Source: Streptomyces zingiberis
GTDB lineage: Bacteria; Actinomycetota; Actinomycetes; Streptomycetales; Streptomycetaceae
Assembly (NCBI RefSeq): GCF_012034935.1
Contig: NZ_JAATEN010000010.1
Span: 152,862 to 216,861, forward strand
Direction of reading: 5' to 3'
DNA length: 64,000 bases
Below, piece after piece: positions 1 to 7,745 of this stretch. Positions within the stretch are counted from its first letter, which is position 1; each line of letters opens with the position of its first letter. The notes beneath the pieces were generated by a model. That model saw only the letters and a list, made by a program, of their open reading frames with translations. It searched no databases and was not told the origin of the DNA. A program made the translations under genes and the position numbers.

Positions 1-348
1 GCGCGGCCGGTCCGGGCTGGGTTCCGGCCGGCTGCGACCGCCGTGCGGACGCAGGCGCGCAGGCAAGCGCGCCGAGGACGGCGAGCCGCCGGCCGTGTAC
101 CCGGGGCGGACGCGGGCTGACGCCGTGCCCGCCGCGTCCCCGCGCCCCGCCGATGCGGTGGACGTGAGGGGTGGCGCCGGCCGGTGCTGTGGGTCCGTTC
201 GCCGTCGGCTGCTCCGTTCGGATGTACCGATGCAACCGGCTTGAGGGGTTATCGGTCTCCTTGTCCGGAGGTGCGTTCCGGTGCGGCTTCCGCGGTACGG
301 CGGTGGTGGCCGTCCCTCCGCGCCCGCGCCTCCGGAGAGAGGTGAACG
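1..348. other. Non-coding stretch, no gene recognised
   Basis: I see no credible gene here. Short open frames exist, but they lack a ribosome site and protein-like composition. The last 20 bases carry the purine-rich ribosome site of the gene at 349. Confidence 0.5.
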
Positions 349-936
349 ATGAACACACCGAAGATCCCGGGCCCGCAGGGACGTCCTGACGGTGGCGGCG
401 CCGGTCCGCGCCCGTCCCGCCGGGTCCGCCGCGCCGCGTCCCTCCTCGCCGTGGCCGCCCTGTGCGGTGGCCTGGCGGCTCCCGGGGCGAGCGCCGCACC
501 GGGCCGGGCCGCGCCGGGCGACGCCGGTGACGCGGGGCGCGCCGTCTCCGCCGGCCGGAGCACCGGCACCGCCGGCGCCGACGGCGCCACCCGGACGCGT
601 CCCCAGGCCGTGCGCGTCGTGACGGCTCAGCTCGGCGACGACCGCAAGATCACGGTCACGGCGGTCCGCTCCCGCACCGACCGGTACGCCGCCACGCTCC
701 GCCTGGCCGTCCTGGCCGAGGAACGGGGCCGCTGGGTGGTGGAGGACCGGACGACGGTGGGGGAGCGGGACGGCTGGTTCTGGTTCCCGCTGACCGGCGA
801 GGGCGCGGTCTGCTCGTTCTCGGCGTCCGACCGGGCGCCCGAACCGATCACGCTCAGCCTGCTCGTCACCCCGTCGATCGGCTGCTCCCAGGTCTACCGC
901 TACGAGGTGGTGAACGGCGAGATCGTCCCGGTCTGA
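349..936 (+). CDS. Secreted hypothetical protein, 195 aa
   Basis: I do not recognise the family. An Arg-rich start (RRVRRAASLLAVAALCGG) is followed by a hydrophobic core and an ASA-type cleavage region near residue 50, so Sec export is likely. A low-complexity Ala/Gly/Thr linker (residues 50-85) leads to a folded-looking C-terminal domain with two cysteines (GAVCSF and SIGCSQVY) that could form a disulfide. The ATG has a purine-rich GAGAGAGGTG ribosome site just upstream. The gene stands alone. Its stop codon is the first copy of a 10-bp tandem array that continues for about 70 bases. Secretion is inferred from composition; the function is unknown. Confidence 0.7.
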   Translation: MNTPKIPGPQGRPDGGGAGPRPSRRVRRAASLLAVAALCGGLAAPGASAAPGRAAPGDAGDAGRAVSAGRSTGTAGADGATRTRPQAVRVVTAQLGDDRKITVTAVRSRTDRYAATLRLAVLAEERGRWVVEDRTTVGERDGWFWFPLTGEGAVCSFSASDRAPEPITLSLLVTPSIGCSQVYRYEVVNGEIVPV

Positions 937-1000
937 ACCGGTCTGAACCGGCCTGAACCGGCCTGAACTGGCCGGGGTCGGCCTGAACCGGCCGGGTTCG
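930..1000. repeat. 10-bp tandem array starting at a stop codon
   Basis: Imperfect copies of CCGGTCTGAA follow each other with a 10-base period. The TGA trinucleotides fall at 934, 944, 954, 964 and 984, and the first one is the stop codon of the preceding gene. A second array with a 17-18 bp unit (CTCCGAGGCTCCGGGAC-like) lies at about 1040-1100. Confidence 0.8.
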
Positions 1001-1426
1001 GCCGAGACGAGACCGGCGGAGATCCGGGAGGTCTCGGAAACCTCCGAGGCTCCGGGACCTCCGAGGCTCCGGGACCGGCCGAGGCTCCGGGACCGGCCAA
1101 GACCTCCGAGGGCCGGTGCCGAGGCGGCGGTGGGCACCCCCGTGCCGCCCCGCGCCCCGGCACCGGCCCCGGGTCCGGTGGAGTTCACCGTGGCCGCTGA
1201 GGCCCACCGAACTCGGGGCGCGACGGGCGGGGGCGGGGGCGGGGGCGTGGGCCGGCGCCCACCCCCGGAGCGTCATCCCCCTACCCCGGCTCCGGCCATT
1301 CCGGAGCCGCGCCATTGCGCCGGAGGCGCCGTGGTGCCAGCCTGGCCCCGGTCACTCCGCCGTGTCGGCGCCGGCATGGACGCACGCACCTCCACCCCCT
1401 CACCCCGCATTCCGAGAAGGTGTGCC
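937..1426. other. Intergenic region with tandem repeats
   Basis: This gap holds the two tandem arrays and then GC-rich unstructured sequence. A frame is open upstream of the next gene from 1130, but its extra N-terminus is low-complexity Pro/Ala/Arg and precedes the obvious ribosome site at 1413, so I treat it as untranslated. Confidence 0.5.
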
Positions 1427-3904
1427 ATGTCCGTGTCTTCGTCATCTGCGCCGTCCTCCCCCTCCTCACCGTCCTCCCCCTCCTCATCGCCTTCACCGTC
1501 CTCGTCTCCGTCCTCCCTGCCTCCCGCCTCCCCCGCGCCCGAATCCTCGGCGTCGCCCGGCTTACCGGGCTCGCCCTCCGTCACCCGGCGCCGTCTGCTG
1601 CAAGCCGCCGGAGCGGCGGCCGTCGTGTCCGCGGCGGGGCCCGCCCTGGGCGGTTCGCCCGCGCGGGCGGCGGGCGCCGGGGCAGCCGCCGGGACCGCCG
1701 AGTACGGAGTCGCCGCGCACCCCTTCGCGTTCGGCCAGGTCCGGCTGACCGCGAGCCGCTGGCTGGACAACCAGAACCGGACCCGCGACTACCTGCGCTT
1801 CGTGGATGTCGAGCGGCTGCTGTACACCTTCCGGGCCAACCACCGGCTCTCCACGGGCGGGGCCGCGGCCGTCGGCGGCTGGGAGGCCCCCACCTTCCCG
1901 TTCCGCACCCACAGCCAGGGCCACTTCCTCACCGCCTGGGCGCAGCTCCACGCCGTCACGGGGGACACCGTCTGCCGCGACAAGGCCGGGCGGATGGTGG
2001 CGGAGCTGGCCAAGTGCCAGGCCAACAACGGCGCGGCGGGCTTCGGCGCCGGTTATCTGTCCGGCTATCCGGAGTCGGAGTTCGACGCGCTCGAAGCGCG
2101 GACGCTGAACAACGGAAACGTCCCGTACTACACCATCCACAAGACCCTGGCCGGGCTGCTGGACGTGTGGCGTCTGATGGGCTCGGTCCAGGCCCGTGAC
2201 GTGCTGCTGGCGCTGGCGGGCTGGGTGGACCGGCGTACCGGCCGGCTGAGCGCCCAGCAGATGCAGTCCATGCTGGGCACGGAGTTCGGCGGCATGACGG
2301 CGGTGCTGACCGACCTCCACCAGCAGACGGGGGACGCGCGCTGGCTCACCGTGGCCCGCCGCTTCGACCACGCCGCGGTGCTCGACCCGCTCGCCGCGGG
2401 CCAGGACCGGCTGAGCGGGCTGCACGCCAACACGCAGGTGCCGAAGTGGATCGGCGCCGCCCGCGAGTACAAGGCCACGGGCACCACCCGCTACCGGGAC
2501 ATCGCCGACAACGCCTGGAACATGTGCGTCGGCGCGCACACCTACGTCATCGGCGGCAACAGCCAGGCGGAGCACTTCCGCCCGCCGAACGCCATCGCCG
2601 GTTACCTGAACCGGGACACCTGCGAGAGCTGCAACACGTTCAACATGCTGCTGCTCACCCGCGAGCTGTTCACCCTGGACCCGGACCGGGCCGAGCTGTT
2701 CGACTACTACGAGCGGGCCTGGCTGAACCAGATGATCGGCCAGCAGAACCCGGCGAGCGGCCACGGGCACGTCACCTACTTCACCCCGCTCAACCCGGGC
2801 GGCCGGCGCGGGGTGGGCCCGGCCTGGGGCGGTGGCACGTGGAGCACGGACTACGACAGCTTCTGGTGCTGCCAGGGCACGGGCCTGGAGACGCACACCC
2901 GGCTGATGGACTCCGTGTACTTCCGCCGCGACACCACGCTGATCGTCAACCTGTTCGTGCCCTCGGTGCTCGACTGGACCGAGCGCGGCATCACCGTCAC
3001 CCAGACCACCACGTTCCCGGTGAGCGACACCACGACCCTGCGGATCACGGGGGACGCGGGCGGGACGTGGTCGCTGCGCGTCCGCATCCCGGGCTGGACC
3101 AGCGGCGCCACCCTCGCCGTCAACGGCGTGACGCAGAACGTCGCCACCACGCCCGGCAGCTATGCCACCGTCACCCGCGCCTGGGCCTCCGGCGACACGG
3201 TCACCGTCACGCTGCCCATGCGGGTCGTGATGCGGGCGGCGAACGACAACGCGAACGTCTCCGCCGTCACGTACGGCCCGGTGGTGCTCTCCGGCAACTA
3301 CGGGAACACCTCGCTCAGCTCCCTGCCGTCGCTCGACCCGGCCTCCGTCCGGCGGACCGGCGGCGACGGGCTCGCCTTCACCGCCACGGCGAACGGCTCC
3401 ACCGTCAACCTGGGCCCGTTCCACGACGCACACGGCCACAACTACACCGTCTACTGGAACGCCGGCGGCCAGAGCGGCGGCGGGACGACCGTCCGCCTGG
3501 CCAACGCCGGCAGCGGACTGGTGCTGGGCATCCAGGACATGTCCACGGCCGACGGCGCCCGCGCGTTGCAGTGGCAGGACTCGGGCACGGCGGACCACAA
3601 CTGGGAGGTCGTCACGGACGGCGACCGGGTGCGGTTCCGCAACGCCCACAGCGGCAAGGTGCTCGGCGTCCAGGACATGTCCACCGCGGACGGGGCGGCC
3701 GTCCTTCAGTGGTCGGACACCGGCACGGCCGACCACCGCTGGCAACTCCTCGACCAGGGCGACGGCACCTACAAGATCCGCAACCACAACAGCGGCAAGC
3801 TGCTGGGCATCCAGGGCAACTCGGCCGCCGCGGGCGCGTACGCGGTGCAGGCCCCGGACAACGGCGGGTCCGGCAACCGGTGGCGGGTCGTCCGCAACGG
3901 CTGA
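1427..3904 (+). CDS. Secreted GH127 beta-L-arabinofuranosidase with ricin-type lectin domain
   Basis: A predicted extracellular glycoside hydrolase (GH127/DUF1680) releasing L-arabinofuranose from plant or glycoprotein glycans, 825 aa. The catalytic (alpha/alpha)6 domain spans about residues 90-650. The family's zinc/cysteine centre is present: E400 and C402 in DTCESCNTF, and C481-C482 in FWCCQGTG. In this family one Cys of that pair is the nucleophile and the other residues bind zinc. Residues about 687-825 form a ricin-B/CBM13-like trefoil with three repeats (GLVLGIQ, GKVLGVQ, GKLLGIQ, each with a later W). A twin-arginine signal (RRRLLQAAG, residues 54-62) indicates Tat export, but it follows an unusual 50-residue Ser/Pro-rich leader. 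The ATG is chosen for GAGAAGG six bases upstream. Function is confident; the exact linkage is not. Confidence 0.93.
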   Translation: MSVSSSSAPSSPSSPSSPSSSPSPSSSPSSLPPASPAPESSASPGLPGSPSVTRRRLLQAAGAAAVVSAAGPALGGSPARAAGAGAAAGTAEYGVAAHPFAFGQVRLTASRWLDNQNRTRDYLRFVDVERLLYTFRANHRLSTGGAAAVGGWEAPTFPFRTHSQGHFLTAWAQLHAVTGDTVCRDKAGRMVAELAKCQANNGAAGFGAGYLSGYPESEFDALEARTLNNGNVPYYTIHKTLAGLLDVWRLMGSVQARDVLLALAGWVDRRTGRLSAQQMQSMLGTEFGGMTAVLTDLHQQTGDARWLTVARRFDHAAVLDPLAAGQDRLSGLHANTQVPKWIGAAREYKATGTTRYRDIADNAWNMCVGAHTYVIGGNSQAEHFRPPNAIAGYLNRDTCESCNTFNMLLLTRELFTLDPDRAELFDYYERAWLNQMIGQQNPASGHGHVTYFTPLNPGGRRGVGPAWGGGTWSTDYDSFWCCQGTGLETHTRLMDSVYFRRDTTLIVNLFVPSVLDWTERGITVTQTTTFPVSDTTTLRITGDAGGTWSLRVRIPGWTSGATLAVNGVTQNVATTPGSYATVTRAWASGDTVTVTLPMRVVMRAANDNANVSAVTYGPVVLSGNYGNTSLSSLPSLDPASVRRTGGDGLAFTATANGSTVNLGPFHDAHGHNYTVYWNAGGQSGGGTTVRLANAGSGLVLGIQDMSTADGARALQWQDSGTADHNWEVVTDGDRVRFRNAHSGKVLGVQDMSTADGAAVLQWSDTGTADHRWQLLDQGDGTYKIRNHNSGKLLGIQGNSAAAGAYAVQAPDNGGSGNRWRVVRNG

Positions 3905-4185
3905 TCCGCGCACCGGACACCGCATGCCGCACCGCGGGACCGGTGAGGCTGCTGAGGCCGGTCAGGCCGGCGCCCGCGTCCGCCACCACGCGGGCGCGCG
4001 GCCCCGGTCCGCACCCCGGCCCTGGGCCCGGCCCCCGGCGAACGGGCCGCGTTCGGGGACGGTGGCGGACCCCGGCCCGCCCTGACCGCGGCCCTCCGGC
4101 GAAGAACCCGGTGTTGACCATGCTCCAAGGACACGGAGTGCAATGGCCGCGACCGCAACCGAAACCGGCTCATGGAGAACTGAAG

Positions 4186-5694
4186 ATGAATCGACCACGC
4201 AGGATCGGCCGGAGCACGGCCCTGGCCGTCGTCCTCGGCCTCGGCTGTTCGCTGGCCGCGGTGCCCGCCGCCGCGGACGAGCCGCGGGCCGCGCGGGTGA
4301 CGTGGGACACCTGCCCCGAGGATGTCGTGGCGGAAGCGGCCCCGACCGTCCTGCAATGCGCCACCGTGCCCGTGCCGGTGGACCACACGGACCCCGAGGG
4401 CGAGCGGATCGACCTCATGATCTCCCGGCTGGCCGGCACGAAACCGGAGAAGCGGCGCGGGACGCTCATGCTCAACCCGGGTGGCCCCGGCGGGTCGGGA
4501 CTGACCCTGCCCGCCCTGCTGAACGCCCAGGGCATTCCCGCCTCCGTGCTGGACACCTACGACCTGATCGGCATGGACACCCGGGGCATCGGCCACTCCG
4601 CGCCGATCGGCTGCGGCTTCACCCTGGAGGGCTCCTACTGGGCCAACATCCCCCCGTACGCGCCCGACGACGCGGCGGTCACCGCCCAGGCGAAGATCGC
4701 GGAGGAGGCGGCCGGGCAGTGCGAGGCCAATGACAGCAAGGGCCTGCTGCGCCACCTGACCACGGCGAACATGGCCCGTGACCTGGACCTGATCCGGGCC
4801 GCCCTGGGCGAGGAGAAGACCAGCTTCCTGGGGTACTCCTACGGTTCGGCGCTGGGCGCCGCCTACGCGTCGATGTTCCCCGAGCGCTCCGACCGGATCG
4901 TGCTCGACAGCAACATCGGCGGCACCCATCTCGACCGCGACGGCATGCGCCGCTTCGCCCTCGGCATGGAACAGTCGTTCCCCGACTTCGCGCGGTGGGC
5001 GGCGGCCCGGCACGGCAGTTACGGTCTGGGCCGTACCCCGGCGCAGGTCCACGAGACCTACTTCGACCTCGCCGAGGGGCTCGACAAGGCCCCGGTGGCG
5101 GGCTTCGACGGCGCCATCTTCCGGCTCGTCACTTTCGGCTCGCTCTACCGGAAGTCGCAGTACCCCAGGCTGGCCCAGCAGTGGCAGGCGCTGGCCGCCG
5201 GTGAGGGCGACGGCGCCGCGGCCCGCCGCATGCTGGCGGAGAACGAGGGCGCGAAGCCGTCCCAGTTCGACAACCAGCTCGCGGTGTTCGCCGCGGTGAC
5301 CTGCAATGACGTCGAATGGCCCCGGGACGTCGACACCTACCGCAAGGGCGTCGCCGAGGACCGCGAGCGCTACCCGATGTACGGCGCCGCCGCCGCCAAC
5401 ATCACCCCGTGCGCCTTCTGGCCGCACACCCCGGCCGAGCCGCCGGTCGCGATCAACGACGAGGGGCCGCGGAACGTGCTGATCGTCCAGAACCTGCGCG
5501 ACCCGGCGACCCCGCACGCGGGCGGGAAGATGCTGCGCCAGAAGTTCGCGGACCGGTCCCGGCTGGTCAGCGTCGACGACACCGGGCACGGCGTTTACGT
5601 CCTGGGCGGCAACCCGTGCGCGCTGGACACCACGACGCGGTACCTCGTCGACGGCGAGATGCCCGGCAAGGACGTGCAGTGCCGCGCGGGCTGA
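4186..5694 (+). CDS. Secreted S33 tripeptidyl aminopeptidase / SlpD-like alpha/beta hydrolase
   Basis: A 502-aa exported serine peptidase of the S33 alpha/beta-hydrolase family, which in Streptomyces contains Tap, SlpD and SlpE and trims short peptides from protein N-termini outside the cell. A signal peptide (NRPRRIGRSTALAVVLGLG...AAADEP) precedes the oxyanion-hole motif LNPGGPGGSG, the nucleophile elbow GYSYGS, the late Asp in NLRDPATP and the His in DTGHGVY. Length and order of motifs fit the family, including the C-terminal TAP domain. The start has GGAGAAC eight bases upstream. It converges on the following minus-strand gene, with a strong shared hairpin between them. The frame stays open far upstream of 4186, but that stretch is only a shadow of the GH127 gene. 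Confidence 0.92.
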   Translation: MNRPRRIGRSTALAVVLGLGCSLAAVPAAADEPRAARVTWDTCPEDVVAEAAPTVLQCATVPVPVDHTDPEGERIDLMISRLAGTKPEKRRGTLMLNPGGPGGSGLTLPALLNAQGIPASVLDTYDLIGMDTRGIGHSAPIGCGFTLEGSYWANIPPYAPDDAAVTAQAKIAEEAAGQCEANDSKGLLRHLTTANMARDLDLIRAALGEEKTSFLGYSYGSALGAAYASMFPERSDRIVLDSNIGGTHLDRDGMRRFALGMEQSFPDFARWAAARHGSYGLGRTPAQVHETYFDLAEGLDKAPVAGFDGAIFRLVTFGSLYRKSQYPRLAQQWQALAAGEGDGAAARRMLAENEGAKPSQFDNQLAVFAAVTCNDVEWPRDVDTYRKGVAEDRERYPMYGAAAANITPCAFWPHTPAEPPVAINDEGPRNVLIVQNLRDPATPHAGGKMLRQKFADRSRLVSVDDTGHGVYVLGGNPCALDTTTRYLVDGEMPGKDVQCRAG

Positions 5695-5703
5695 CGCCCT
5701 GAC

Positions 5704-5749
5704 CCGTGGCGCGGCGGTTCCCGGTGACGGGGGAACCGCCACGCCACGG
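5704..5749. terminator. Bidirectional hairpin terminator
   Basis: A 19-bp inverted repeat with one mismatch (CCGTGGCGCGGCGGTTCCC against GGGAACCGCCACGCCACGG) around a short loop. It sits between the convergent S33 hydrolase and hypothetical genes and can serve both. Confidence 0.85.
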
Positions 5750-5775
5750 GGCCGTGCCCGGCGCCGGGCCGGCCG

Positions 5776-6276
5776 TCACCGGTCGGCGACGAGGGCCGCC
5801 GCGCCCTTCGCCGGGCAGGGCAGCCCGGCCTCCGCGCGCTCCGGCGAGCAGGCGACGACGGCCAGCGAGAGGAAGACCGGCGTCCCCAGGTAGTACCCGA
5901 GGGAGACGTCCCCGCCGTGCTGGAGGGTGCCGGTGAGACGGCCGACGAGGCCCCGCAGATGCGCGGGGCTGCGGTCGGCGTCCGGTTCGAAGCGCGGCGC
6001 GTACGCCGCCAGCCGGGCGCCGAGCCAGCCCGCGGCGTCGTCCGCCCGTTCCCAGGAACCGGACACCAGCTCGGCCGGTTTCAGCAGCCAGAGCGCCACC
6101 TCGACGGGCGGCACCGGGGAATTCAGGAACTCCTCCGTCAGCACGTGGTACGCCTCGCTGCGTTCGGCGCCCGCGACGGCGTCGGTGCTCGGCCACGGCT
6201 CGACGGGCAGCCGGCGCCGGGACTCCCGGTCGAATTCGGATTTCTCCCCGACCCATTGATATCCGTGAAAATGCAC
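5776..6276 (-). CDS. Hypothetical protein, 166 aa
   Basis: I do not recognise the family. The protein starts at GTG (MHFHGYQWVGEKSEFD) after a weak GGAAAG site. It has no signal peptide or membrane segment and reads as a soluble alpha/beta protein with several Trp and Pro residues (PVPPVEVALWLLKPAE, GYYLGTPVFLSLAV). The last 30 residues contain two Cys. GC at third codon positions is high, supporting real coding. It is transcribed towards the S33 hydrolase and shares its terminator. Its upstream side is a 900-base gene-poor region. Confidence 0.65.
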   Translation of the reverse strand: MHFHGYQWVGEKSEFDRESRRRLPVEPWPSTDAVAGAERSEAYHVLTEEFLNSPVPPVEVALWLLKPAELVSGSWERADDAAGWLGARLAAYAPRFEPDADRSPAHLRGLVGRLTGTLQHGGDVSLGYYLGTPVFLSLAVVACSPERAEAGLPCPAKGAAALVADR

Positions 6277-7185
6277 GGCAGTTCACTTTCCGGAAGGGCC
6301 CCGCACCGCCCGCCGTCCGCGTCCGCCGCGCGTATACCGGGCGTGCCCGGTGGCGGCGGAAACGGGCCGGCGGAGGGCGCGGTGGCCGCGTGCACCTAAG
6401 TGACGGAGAGCCCGAAACGCTCCGGCTGAATACCGGCGGCCCGCAACTCGTCCGTGGTGAACCGCGAACGGCCCGGCCTCGGGCCGTTCGCTGTCACCGA
6501 GTGGCCCACACATTCTCATCGATGTGTGCGCGCAATACACAGGACTCGCCGTTCGGAGGGGGCCGGTTCACCGTTCTTTCTCCCTTTCCCGCAGAGACAC
6601 GACGCGAATTCTTGGAGGCTTTGAACGGGATCCATGCCGAATCGGGGATGCCCGCGCCTTACCGGCCGGCAGAAGCCACTGGTGTTGTCAGAGCGGGCAC
6701 CGAAGGCCGGCCGGCCCATCACCACCACCGGAATCACGAGAAAACAGCCCGCCACCGTGTCGCCGACCGCCTCGGCAACGGCGGAGCCCGCCGAGGGAGG
6801 ACGTCCGTTACCGATGCATGGATTGCCGATCTTGTCCAGCGCTCATCCGGGGACCGGCAATCCGTGGCTGCACCAGTGGCGCTGTGCCAGGGTCGTGAGA
6901 GGGAGCGGATGTCGGAGGTATCGCGGAAAACCCCCACGTATCCGTGGCCGCGTCGGACTCCTCTCCACCGCGGGCGCACGGACATCACCGGAAGACCCGG
7001 GACACCCTCTCCGTCGTCGTGCCGGACATCACGCGGAGCGGATCGCCCGTGAGACGGAACTCGATACCCGCGGCTGCGCCGTCGGGTGTTCCGACCTCAC
7101 CCTCGCAGTCAGCTTCTGACCATCAGGGAACGGCGGCACCCATCCGCCGGATCCCATCCGACTACCGATAGTGGAAGCCAGCCCC
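6277..7185. other. Gene-poor lower-GC region with two inverted repeats
   Basis: About 900 bases with noticeably lower GC and no convincing gene. Open frames at 6390-7052 and 6634-7119 have no good ribosome site and no protein-like pattern. It does contain an 11-bp-stem hairpin at 6465-6490 and an operator-like inverted repeat CACACAT-8 bp-ATGTGTG at 6507-6528. The region could be decayed coding sequence. Confidence 0.4.
6465..6490. terminator. Orphan perfect hairpin
   Basis: CGAACGGCCCG and CGGGCCGTTCG pair perfectly around a GCCT tetraloop. No recognised gene ends beside it on either strand, so it may end an unseen transcript or a lost gene. Confidence 0.5.
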
Positions 7186-7545
7186 ATGCGTAGCCCCACG
7201 AACCCCCCACCTGCGCGCCGCAGCGTCCTCCGGATACCCGAGACCGAACAGCGGTCCCGCCCGGCGCATCCGCCCCTGGAGGAGAGAATCGCCGCCGTCA
7301 TGCCCTTGGACGAACGCCAGCGCAAGCTGGTGGCGCTGCTGCTCGCCGGGCATACGGACGCGAGTGCGGCCGGCCGGCTCGGCGTCAGCCCCCGCACGGT
7401 GACGAACATCCTCCGCTCGCTCATGGACAGGCTGGGGGTCGACAATCGCTTCCAGTTAGGTGTCGCACTCGGCAGCAGGATGCGCGTGCCCGTGCGTCCG
7501 GACCACCCGCCTCGGCACGTCCGGCCCCCCTGCGTCGATGCCTGA
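7186..7545 (+). CDS. Small LuxR/GerE-type HTH regulator
   Basis: A 119-aa protein whose centre (about residues 45-100) is a LuxR-family helix-turn-helix: LDERQRKLVALLLAGHTD, then AAGRLGVSPRTVTNILRSL with the usual SxRTVxNxxxxLxxKLG layout (here MDRLGV). There is no receiver or sensor domain, so it is a stand-alone DNA-binding protein. The ATG at 7186 is preceded by GGAAG at good spacing; an in-frame GTG at 7171 is the alternative. It converges on the condensation-domain gene, and a strong hairpin separates them. As the only regulator in this lower-GC patch it may control the neighbouring NRPS-like and glycosyltransferase genes (inference). Confidence 0.8.
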   Translation: MRSPTNPPPARRSVLRIPETEQRSRPAHPPLEERIAAVMPLDERQRKLVALLLAGHTDASAAGRLGVSPRTVTNILRSLMDRLGVDNRFQLGVALGSRMRVPVRPDHPPRHVRPPCVDA

Positions 7546-7695
7546 GGTCCGAGGCTTCCGGACGGAGGCCGGTGGACGAGCGCGCCGATTCGCGGGAGCC
7601 GCGACACCGGAACGGCGCGGGTGAACAGGAGAACGCTTCCCGAGGAAAGCCGCAGCGTACTTCGCGGGGGATCCGCGGTATCGGTACGCGTCATG

Positions 7696-7745
7696 TGAGG
7701 TGGGGGCGTGATGCCAGGCTTCGCCGGCACCACGCCCCCACCTCA
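7696..7745. terminator. Strong bidirectional hairpin terminator
   Basis: A 20-bp stem with one mismatch (7696-7715 against 7726-7745) around a 10-base loop. It lies between convergent genes and includes the stop codon of the minus-strand condensation-domain gene. Confidence 0.88.

Noticed and set aside
1562..3925. Very long minus-strand open frame (787 codons) opposite the GH127 gene
   Set aside because: It mirrors the coding strand's third-position GC bias, has no domain, no ribosome site and Arg/Gly/Val-rich nonsense composition. The plus-strand gene has intact catalytic motifs.
3769..5742. Long minus-strand open frame opposite the S33 hydrolase
   Set aside because: Same antisense artefact; the plus strand has signal peptide, nucleophile elbow and Asp/His motifs.
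6390..7119. Plus-strand frames at 6390-7052 and 6634-7119
   Set aside because: No ribosome site at a sensible distance, no family similarity and mixed composition; they lie in a lower-GC stretch where open frames arise by chance.
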